This document shows, one piece after another, positions 1 through 9,400 of a DNA stretch of 64,000 bases. A program made the translations under genes and the position numbers. This DNA comes from Luidia sarsii. Its lineage: Eukaryota > Echinodermata > Asteroidea > Paxillosida > Luidiidae. How positions within the stretch are numbered: position 1 is the first letter of the stretch; every line of letters starts with the position of its first letter. Below the pieces are notes generated by a model. The model searched no databases and had not been told where the DNA came from. It saw nothing but the letters and a program-made list of their open reading frames with translations. The stretch is taken from assembly GCA_949987565.1 (NCBI GenBank), contig CATLJK010000002.1, positions 29,234-93,233 of the forward strand, in the 5' to 3' direction.

Positions 1-375
1 AGAAGCAATTTACCGGTAACCATTGACTGCCATATATCTCCAGGGATCACACCCCCATTTTCATTCAGATTGTTTATCTCAATTGTTGTCGGGGATCACA
101 CAAAGTGGATGCAGCTTTTTCAATTCAAGTCAAACAAATTGGTTGAAGAAACGTTTCCAATAAGTCTCCCTTCCTTTGTCTGGATAATGTTTAATCTAAA
201 AAGCTGCATCCATTCTCTGTGATCCCTGAACTGCTGTAACCTGCATGTTGGTTTGCATTGTTTTTCTATTTACATCTGCATGAAAAATTAAAAGGGGTTG
301 TTGTTTCCATACTAGCAGGAACCTTTCTCAAAGGCAGAATGATAGTTGACTAATTGACAAGCCCCCCCCCCCAAC
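1..375. repeat. Dispersed repeat segment, no gene seen
   Basis: No convincing coding region. The stretch around 38-75 (a block reading tctccagggatcac followed by a cattcagat block) recurs in diverged form near 25,050-25,090. In both places a tRNA-derived SINE follows a few hundred bases downstream, so this is probably one composite dispersed repeat present twice in the window. Family unknown. Confidence 0.4.
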
Positions 376-475
376 TGAGGGCCAGATAGCTCATCAGGAA
401 GTAGAGCACTAGTATATTTTCTAAGAGGCAGAAGTTTGAATCCTGGTCACATCAAATTTTCTTTGCTCTTTATAT
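376..475 (+). mobile_element. tRNA-derived SINE, diverged copy
   Basis: A box A-like block (agctcatcaggaagtagagc, about 388-407) and a box B-like block (gtttgaatcctgg, about 433-445) lie at tRNA-like spacing. They are followed by a tail (catcaaattttctttgct) that matches the tail of the SINE at 25,205-25,330. The shared head and tail at two loci argue for a SINE family rather than a tRNA gene. The promoter is degenerate. Boundaries are approximate. Confidence 0.45.
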
Positions 476-960
476 CCATTATTCGTGGGAAAATTCCCAG
501 TCATTTTCCTTTCTATAAAATGTGGTTCCTACATAAATCCTACATAATTCGTACATAATTATTCCACAATTTAGAGGGCTACCACAAAAGGGCTGGATAG
601 CTCTGATATTGGTGGTCTTGTGGTTCAGATCATGGTCCAAATTTCACTGCTCGTTGTCAACCAAAGCTGTAAAATCGGCGACTCTAGACACAACTAATGT
701 GTATGTTAAAGAGATACATCATTACCCCTTTTAACTTCAAAGACCCTTTCCAAAAAATTAAACAGTACTTACAAGCATACTACGATTCCTTCCAAGATGC
801 CTTATAACAGCTGTCCGATCATAGTTGCCATGCTGAAAGAAAGTACACAAAAAGCTATCACTACCCCAATGGTGCTCTCAAAATGGGATTTTGTTATCAA
901 AATGTTAGTCATACAAGTTTTCACACGAGTAAACCATTTCTTAAAGGCTTTTCTATTTCC
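476..960. other. Intergenic, nothing recognised
   Basis: AT-rich sequence with scattered stops in all frames. No domain, RNA gene or clear repeat boundary was recognised. Confidence 0.4.
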
Positions 961-1262
961 CTCTTCCTCTGTCCCATCTCTCTCCCTTTCTCTCTATCTC
1001 TTTACCTTTCTCTCCCTCTCTTTCTCTGTCTCTTTGTCTCTCTCTCTCTTTCCCTCTCTCTTTTTCCCTCTCTCTCTTTCTCTCCCTCTCATTTTCTCCC
1101 TCTCTTTGTGTTTGTCTCTCCCTCTCTCTCTTTCTCTGCCTCTGTCCTTCGCTCTCTTTATGTCCCTCTCTCTCTCTCTATCTCTTTCTCTCTCACTCAT
1201 TCTCTCCCTCTCTTTCACTCTCTCTCTCTCTCTCTTTCCCTCTCTTTCTCTTTCTTCCCTTC
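960..1262 (+). repeat. (CT)n-rich low-complexity microsatellite
   Basis: About 300 bases made almost entirely of C and T on the plus strand, built from interrupted CTCTCT runs with CCCT, TTCT and occasional TGT breaks. Long apparent reading frames here (Ser/Leu-rich on plus, Glu/Arg-rich on minus) are artefacts of the base composition. Confidence 0.95.
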
Positions 1263-1776
1263 AGTGGTTTGTGTTCTACAGAATGCAAGATGACCTCAAA
1301 ACAACTGTAACGTCAAACAAAAATGGCGAAACTTTGTGTTACTTTTACAGCTCATATTCTTCACAGAACCAAATCTCTTTCAAAAGGGCACTATTCCAGA
1401 TGGTGCCACTGGAAACCTTCCCGATTCATTTATACCAACTTGCAAAGCCCTGAACCCCGACTCTATAGTTGGGGAACCATAGGTACTCATGATCACCATC
1501 CACTTCCTAAACCAGTTGGCCTTGGGGTGTACGGTGGCCATAAAGTGCAGCGGCATGACTGGCTCCATTGAGGAGCTGGAAGTCACATCATTGAGAAATC
1601 TTTCGGAGCAGAACGATTTAAACACTTCAGATCATTCACTACACACTTTGAGAAAGGCATTCAATGCTGTTTACCTTAGATAAGAATTGGCCGGATTGAA
1701 TAGGTTTCATACATATTTGAATACTGTGGTGCACAGGAATTAATCAGTCGTGGCAGTAGCAATCTGTATCTGTAGG
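1263..1776. other. Intergenic, nothing recognised
   Basis: Between the CT and GA microsatellites. Short open frames overlap on both strands without a recognisable domain or splice context. Confidence 0.4.
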
Positions 1777-1778
1777 GC

Positions 1779-1855
1779 AGAGAGAGAGTGAAAGAGAGCG
1801 AGAGAACGAGAGAAAAAGAGGGAGTGGAAGAGAGAGAGAAAGGAGAGAGAGGGAG

Positions 1856-1893
<38 letters not shown>

Positions 1894-1902
1894 GAGAGAG
1901 GT
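1779..1902 (+). repeat. (GA)n microsatellite
   Basis: Interrupted GA/GAGG purine tract ending in an uninterrupted GA run of about 30 bases near 1,860-1,890. It is purine-rich on the plus strand, the reverse polarity of the tract at 960-1,262. Confidence 0.95.
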
Positions 1903-3300
1903 CTCGTCACAGTAATTGGTTGTGCACAAAGCGGATTCATTTTGTGGTTGTGCAAAATCGCAGGCGGGAGATTCTCTGCAATTCTGTGGAGTGGCAGTTT
2001 TCGTTTACTCATTTAGTGGCTGAGATTCATTAAGGGACAAATGCAATACAGTGGATGGCTCTTGCAATAATGTGGATGCCACAAAAGTCTGTTGACCTGC
2101 AAAGAACTATTAATTCCGTTATAATCTTTGACGCACAAGATTGATTTTTCTGATGTTTTGTTTTTATCTTCAAGACTTCCGAATCGTTCGTTGGATTTTT
2201 ACGGTTATTTTCAAGCCAAAAACAGATTTTATTTTTTCATTAATTATAAGTGGTTGGGCAACATCTTGGGCAACAGCGCTCCAATTTGGAGGTTAAACAA
2301 AAAAAGCTCTTTTGAGTTAAAAATGCGTTCAATTGGCATCAATTTCTTCTCTATAGTACAAGAGGGACTACATTTCATGTTACTGTTATTTTCAATTGTT
2401 TCTTTTATTTAAAAAATCTCACCTATCACCAAACGGCTTCCTTGTTATTTTTGGGAAGATTTCGTGCGCCCCAAGGATATATCTCTGGTGGCGGATGAGG
2501 GAAAAGTAGACAAATATGGGCCTTCATTGTTCATCCTTTGTTCTTGTATTCGTTCATCCCTTCATTCCTCCTTTCTTCGTCCCTTCATCTTTGTCTTCAC
2601 CTGTTTTCTTCGTCTTTTGTCTATGCCATGTCTTTTGTCTCTTCACTGTTTTTTCTACGTCCCACTTTTCTTGTCTTTGTCTTTCCAACAACTCCTATTT
2701 TCATAAATTTTCTTAATTTCCTTTTATTGTCTGATTCTTAAATCCTTTCTCTCCCACTTTTGACTTTGCCCCATCATATCTTACCCTCTTGTAAGACATC
2801 TGTTTGTCTGTCAATTTATCTCTTCATCTATCCGTCCCTTTGTCTCTTCATCTCTTGCTATTTGCCAACATTTTTATTAGCGCACTTGCTATAATCTTCT
2901 CTTGCTCTTCACTGAAGGGCCCACTCCAATCCAGATCGGACAGTTGCCCTTTAGGTAAGAATGAATGGGATTCATATCATTCTAAAACATTTTTTCAAAC
3001 AATAAAATCATAACCCAAGACCATTTGTAATCATTACAGAGTGTAAGTGTTAAATGAATGTACTGTGAAGGTGTTCGGAGTTTAAAAATCTTGGTTCCAC
3101 ATAACTAAAAATGTACAACATTTATGGTTATACTTGCACTTTCGATGGTTAACATAACAATAACCTTGAGGCTTCACATTGCTTATGGAATCTAAATCTG
3201 CTCAAAAACACACACCTTGTAAAACAACAACTTTACCAAACTGTCAAAAAAAAGAGAGAAGTGGTTTCCAAGATGTGATAAGCTGGTCTTGTGAAGAATC
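1903..3300. other. Intergenic, pyrimidine-rich around 2,500-2,900
   Basis: No gene recognised. The plus strand between about 2,520 and 2,880 is strongly pyrimidine-biased (repeated ttcatc, ttcttcg and tctttgtc words) and gives overlapping Ser/Phe/Leu-rich frames that look compositional rather than coding. Confidence 0.4.
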
Positions 3301-3312
3301 AAGTATACTTAC

Positions 3313-3703
3313 GTCTTGCAATCCCACCACTTTCATAGGCATTATGCCTTTCACATGATCTCTGAAAAAAATAATAAAATGGTCATAAATACATTTTGTG
3401 TAATTATCCATGTGTTTAGGTGAATTCAGTGCTTCATGATTGCATATATAAAAAACATGAATATCAGTGAAATTATGTACTGTTTGTGACACTTGTCGAC
3501 AGATTGACCAATTCAGTCAGTTGGTTCAGCTATTGACTGATCACAAATACCGCCACATGTAAAAGACTCTTGCCTTCAAAGTCTAATACATGCTGCACAG
3601 TGCTTTGCTTACCTTGCCCTTGAAAATATGTCAATGGCATACTTTCTGATTGCTTGTACCAGCTCCTCTGTCCGATTCCTGCAATTCCTTCACGTCTACA
3701 ATC
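3313..3703 (-). CDS. Two candidate exons of an unidentified spliced gene
   Basis: On the minus strand, 3313-3361 is a 49-nt block with a textbook acceptor (T-run then cag) and donor (gtaagt). Upstream of it, 3613-3678 (or 3613-3703 with an alternative acceptor) ends in a gtaagc donor. When the shorter upstream exon is used, the two join in phase. The second reads DHVKGIMPMKVVGLQD. The first reads NRTEELVQAIRKYAIDIFSR, an amphipathic, helix-like segment. No family is recognised. The exons lie downstream of the recombinase gene on the same strand and could be its 3' exons or a separate gene. Evidence is splice signals plus matching phase only. Confidence 0.4.
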
Positions 3704-4484
3704 CTGAAATAGCCAAAAAGGAATATGGAAATTACCATTGTATTTAAGTTGTTTTGTATCCTGGCCAAGATGAATCTGATTATGGCCTTGTTACAAGAAT
3801 AACCACTAAATAGCCGGGCTAGCTCACAATTTTTAAACCACTGAAAGTGGACTAATTATTTGTTATTTATGTTGCCATAAAAAACCCAGTGACTTCATGA
3901 AAATGGTTTTAAATTAGTCATTTAAAGACTTTCACTTACTGTGACCATATGAAGACATCATAAGGTCTTGTACAAACAGTGGAAACGTGTTCAAAGGTGG
4001 TAAGGTGGGGGCCATAATTCAATTACTGGGGGATCACCGGACAACTCATGGCTGTCAGGCAGTGTTGGTCTGAACTGTGTAACTGTGCCTGAATACTGCA
4101 GCCCGCATTCATCACTAAAAAAAATCCCAATGAAATGCTGGTGAAGACATGGCTCTATTTTGTGGTCATAAAAGTGAAGAAACTGGAGGGGATTTCCTTT
4201 TTATGCAAACATAACATATTCAACTGATATTCAGGATTAATTGTCTACTAAGTCAAACAATCAAGGAAAAACTGACTAGCAACTTTTGAACAATTTGAAA
4301 AATTGGCAAAGAAAACTTTGTGAACATCACAAATATTGAAATAGTGGCTTTTTCAAATTGTTTACAAAGTCAGCAGAGTAGTGTCGTGCACAATGAGACA
4401 GATCAGACCAGAATAGACACAGACAAATAATTAACCAGGACAGCTTAAAATTACATTTACAATGAAAACATTTTAATTATTTAC

Positions 4485-4516
4485 CTTGTGAAAATGTGCT
4501 AGGCTGAGGGGGGATT
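4485..4516 (-). CDS. Candidate 32-nt micro-exon
   Basis: On the minus strand a pyrimidine tract ending in aacag precedes 32 nt that end at a gtaaat donor. It may belong to the same minus-strand gene as the exons at 3,313-3,703. Two of the three frames are open, which at this length means little. Weak call. Confidence 0.2.
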
Positions 4517-5444
4517 CTGTTAAAAAGGAAATGTTTAATGTTTAATTCAAACTTTGGGCTGTGTTGAGGTAGTTTAATAGGAAGCCCATTACTCATTAGT
4601 GCATGCAAGGGTGTGGTGGGGGGGGCAGACGAAATTTAGTGGCTGCAGGGGAGATGAAAGAGAAATGCACTGTTGTGAAAGAGAGACACCCCAACGCACC
4701 CTGGCACTAACGGCCTGAACCCTCACTATAGGTTAGTACTTGGACTATACTATAGAGTACTGCCGCCTAGGTCAGGGAACAAAAGCTCTTGCTTCACTCT
4801 ACACCTAAAATAATGTGCCAACCTGTACTAAATTATTGATTACGTTTCTGCACTATTAATTTTATTTTATCTTTTATTACATGATTGTACTGTATTGTAT
4901 TAATTCACAGTGCATTTTGTAAACGAGTTACAGCATTGAATTAAATGTCCAAGTAATAATACGTGGGGGAAATTTTCCGTATCCAAACGCCGCCAACGTA
5001 CCAGCACGTTTTTGACCTGACCTGATTTGCATTGTTCCCTTTGATAATAAATGTACATGTAATAAGCAAAATCTCCATCTGGCACATGGGTTTTAGCTTC
5101 GATCATGACCCATGCTGTTTTGTTAAACTCTCTGTGATTGGCTAGTTTGTGAATTTACTAGTATATTCAGCGAATGAAAGTAGTGGATCCTAACGCTTCG
5201 TCAGTACTGACACAGGGCTTTTAAAATATCGCCGATCTGTAAACAAGCACCGACAGCTGTCTACAGTTCCTCCATGAGTCTAGTCACGAAGGAGGAAATA
5301 CAATATGAATTATGATTAAGACTTTTAAAAGTAGAAAACTGAATAGAAAGGTTGGTTGTTGCAGAACCCAGTGTATTGATAATGATAGTCCGAGTAACTT
5401 GGACCCGACAAGTCACCCTTTTTTTATCAAATTTTGAAATTTTC
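4517..5444. other. Intergenic, nothing recognised
   Basis: Contains a G-run near 4,617-4,626 and AT-rich stretches. No domain, RNA gene or defined repeat was seen. Confidence 0.35.
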
Positions 5445-5534
5445 AGGTTCGGGCCTACAGTCAGTACTCCTCCATGCTAGTACTAGTACTACTACTGTAC
5501 TAGTACTAGTAGTACTGACTGTAGGCCCGAACCT
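5445..5534. repeat. Long near-perfect hairpin (23-bp perfect outer arms)
   Basis: Bases 5445-5467 are the exact reverse complement of 5512-5534. Inside them a second pair (ctagtactagtac against gtactagtactag) extends the stem, leaving a small loop rich in tac and agt. The whole 90-bp unit can fold into one stem with a short bulge. It may be a small MITE or foldback element. A short-RNA precursor is possible but unsupported. Confidence 0.85.
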
Positions 5535-6090
5535 ATATATTCAGGGCCAGTGCATTGAGACTGAGAGTGCAGCTCTTGAGCTGACCTCTAATTTCTAAGG
5601 CTAAACAACTTTGACAGAATTACGGGTTACCGATGTAAAACAACATCCCTATCCTGCTGCTTTTTAGGATTATAAGAACTGGAGACCATACAGAAACAAG
5701 AAAAAATGCATTCTGTGAAAATTTGCACATGTTTTACTTTTATTTTATTAGTGAAGAAAATCAACTTGTTTCATCGTAGTACGGCCAGAACTGTGGGGTT
5801 CTCCGTCATCCGCTGCTCTCCCGACTGGAACCCCAAAGATAACCATGGTTTTTTTTTCATTGGCTTCTGTGTAACGTTCACTACTGCACTAGTACTACAC
5901 TCAGCAGGTTTGGCATAGGGCTCAGCAGGTTCAGCATAACTCATAAAAAAAAAAGTCCTACGTACTGCTTCATTTGGCCCAAGATTTCTAGCAAATGTGG
6001 TTTACATACCGAGCACCTGTGTGCAACTGTCCATGTGGTGAAAATGTGTCAATGTCAAAAAAGGGGGGGGGCAAAACCTCCGGTTCGGTC

Positions 6091-6262
6091 GCAAGATTCA
6101 AACGGCAACTCTGCAACTCTGCAACTGGCAGTCTGGTCCCCTGTAGTAGTACATATAGTAGTACTACTACTAGTACGGTATAGCGGCCAACTGCGAAGAC
6201 GTACAGGGGACCAGACTGCCAGTTGCAGAGTTGCCGTTTGAATCTTGCCGTTTGAATCTTGC
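6091..6262. repeat. Inverted repeat with roughly 45-bp arms
   Basis: The block running from gcaagattcaaacgg to ggtcccctgta (6091-6145) is matched in reverse complement by 6202-6248. The left arm carries an extra short direct duplication of a tctgcaac block, and the right arm carries an extra cgtttgaatcttgc copy. The loop contains agtagtactactactag, like the core of the hairpin at 5,445-5,534, which suggests related elements. Confidence 0.8.
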
Positions 6263-6404
6263 TTTCTTGTGTCCATAAAAGTCGCGAAGCTATAAGATAG
6301 AGATTCAATCATGTCCAATTCCATTGACTTAATGATTTGTAGTTCTCACGGGTATTTTGATGGTAATAGCTGTAGCAAAGAGAGAAATAGAAGAACATCT
6401 TAGC

Positions 6405-9400
6405 TTACAGAGAAACTTGAAACTCTTGCAGCTGGAGTTCTTGGACAAGCAACAGATCCAAGGGCAGACTCCTCACTGAGGGCAGACTCCTCACCAAGGG
6501 CAGACTCCTCACTGAGGGCAGACTCCTCACCGAGGGCAGACTCCTCACAGAGGGCAGACTCCTCACTGAGGGCAGACTCCTCACTGAGGGCAGACTCCTC
6601 ACTGAGGGCAGACTCCTCACTGAGGGCAGACTCCTCACTGAGGGCAGACTCCTCACTGAGGGCAGACTCCTCACCGAGGGCAGACTCCTCACCGAGGGCA
6701 GACTCCTCACCAAGGGCAGACTCCTCACCGAGGGCAGACTCCTCACTGAGGGCAGACTCCTCACCAAGGGCAGACTCCTCACTGAGGGCAGACTCCTCAC
6801 TGAGGGCAGACTCCTCACCGAGGGCAGACTCCTCACCGAGGGCAGACTCCTCACCAAGGGCAGACTCCTCACCAAGGGCAGACTCCTCACCAAGGGCAGA
6901 CTCCTCACTGAGGGCAGACTCCTCACTGAGGGCAGACTCCTCACCGAGGGCAGACTCCTCACTGAGGGCAGACTCCTCACCAAGGGCAGACTCCTCACCA
7001 AGGGCAGACTCCTCACTGAGGGCAGACTCCTCACTGAGGGCAGACTCCTCACCGAGGGCAGACTCCTCACTGAGGGCAGACTCCTCACCAAGGGCAGACT
7101 CCTCACCAAGGGCAGACTCCTCACCGAGGGCAGACTCCTCACTGAGGGCAGACTCCTCACCGAGGGCAGACTCCTCACTGAGGGCAGACTCCTCACCAAG
7201 GGCAGACTCCTCACTGAGGGCAGACTCCTCACTGAGGGCAGACTCCTCACCGAGGGCAGACTCCTCACTGAGGGCAGACTCCTCACCGAGGGCAGACTCC
7301 TCACTGAGGGCAGACTCCTCACCAAGGGCAGACTCCTCACCAAGGGCAGACTCCTCACTGAGTGCAGACTCCTCACTGAGGGCAGACTCCTCACCAAGGG
7401 CAGACTCCTCACTGAGGGCAGACTCCTCACCAAGGGCAGACTCCTCACTGAGGGCAGACTCCTCACCGAGGGCAGACTCCTCACTGAGGGCAGACTCCTC
7501 ACCAAGGGCAGACTCCTCACTGAGGGCAGACTCCTCACTGAGGGCAGACTCCTCACCGAGGGCAGACTCCTCACTGAGGGCAGACTCCTCACCGAGGGCA
7601 GACTCCTCACTGAGGGCAGACTCCTCACCAAGGGCAGACTCCTCACCAAGGGCAGACTCCTCACTGAGGGCAGACTCCTCACTGAGGGCAGACTCCTCAC
7701 TGAGGGCAGACTCCTCACGGAGGGCAGACTCCTCACTGAGGGCAGACTCCTCACCAAGGGCAGACTCCTCACCAAGGGCAGACTCCTCACTGAGGGCAGA
7801 CTCCTCACTGAGGGCAGACTCCTCACCGAGGGCAGACTCCTCACCGAGGGCAGACTCCTCACCAAGGGCAGACTCCTCACCAAGGGCAGACTCCTCACCG
7901 AGGGCAGACTCCTCACTGAGGGCAGACTCCTCACCGAGGGCAGACTCCTCACCAAGGGCAGACTCCTCACCAAGGGCAGACTCCTCACTGAGGGCAGACT
8001 CCTCACTGAGGGCAGACTCCTCACCAAGGGCAGACTCCTCACTGAGGGCAGACTCCTCACCAAGGGCAGACTCCTCACTGAGGGCAGACTCCTCACCGAG
8101 GGCAGACTCCTCACTGAGGGCAGACTCCTCACCAAGGGCAGACTCCTCACTGAGGGCAGACTCCTCACTGAGGGCAGACTCCTCACCGAGGGCAGACTCC
8201 TCACTGAGGGCAGACTCCTCACCGAGGGCAGACTCCTCACTGAGGGCAGACTCCTCACCAAGGGCAGACTCCTCACCAAGGGCAGACTCCTCACTGAGGG
8301 CAGACTCCTCACTGAGGGCAGACTCCTCACCGAGGGCAGACTCCTCACCGAGGGCAGACTCCTCACCAAGGGCAGACTCCTCACCAAGGGCAGACTCCTC
8401 ACCGAGGGCAGACTCCTCACTGAGGGCAGACTCCTCACTGAGGGCAGACTCCTCACCGAGGGCAGACTCCTCACTGAGGGCAGACTCCTCACCAAGGGCA
8501 GACTCCTCACCAAGGGCAGACTCCTCACTGAGGGCAGACTCCTCACTGAGGGCAGACTCCTCACCGAGGGCAGACTCCTCACCGAGGGCAGACTCCTCAC
8601 CAAGGGCAGACTCCTCACCAAGGGCAGACTCCTCACCAAGGGCAGACTCCTCACTGAGGGCAGACTCCTCACCGAGGGCAGACTCCTCACTGAGGGCAGA
8701 CTCCTCACCAAGGGCAGACTCCTCACTGAGGGCAGACTCCTCACTGAGGGCAGACTCCTCACCGAGGGCAGACTCCTCACTGAGGGCAGACTCCTCACCG
8801 AGGGCAGACTCCTCACTGAGGGCAGACTCCTCACCAAGGGCAGACTCCTCACCAAGGGCAGACTCCTCACTGAGGGCAGACTCCTCACTGAGGGCAGACT
8901 CCTCACCAAGGGCAGACTCCTCACTGAGGGCAGACTCCTCACCAAGGGCAGACTCCTCACTGAGGGCAGACTCCTCACCGAGGGCAGACTCCTCACTGAG
9001 GGCAGACTCCTCACCAAGGGCAGACTCCTCACTGAGGGCAGACTCCTCACTGAGGGCAGACTCCTCACCGAGGGCAGACTCCTCACTGAGGGCAGACTCC
9101 TCACCGAGGGCAGACTCCTCACTGAGGGCAGACTCCTCACCAAGGGCAGACTCCTCACCAAGGGCAGACTCCTCACCAAGGGCAGACTCCTCACTGAGGG
9201 CAGACTCCTCACCGAGGGCAGACTCCTCACTGAGGGCAGACTCCTCACCAAGGGCAGACTCCTCACCAAGGGCAGACTCCTCACTGAGGGCAGACTCCTC
9301 ACTGAGGGCAGACTCCTCACCGAGGGCAGACTCCTCACCGAGGGCAGACTCCTCACCAAGGGCAGACTCCTCACCAAGGGCAGACTCCTCACCGAGGGCA

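Noticed and set aside
797..1453. Ser/Leu-rich frame over the CT tract
   Set aside because: A compositional artefact of a pyrimidine microsatellite.
5445..5534. microRNA precursor
   Set aside because: The stem is nearly perfect and simple-repeat based, and similar to a neighbouring foldback. No feature specific to miRNA processing can be seen.
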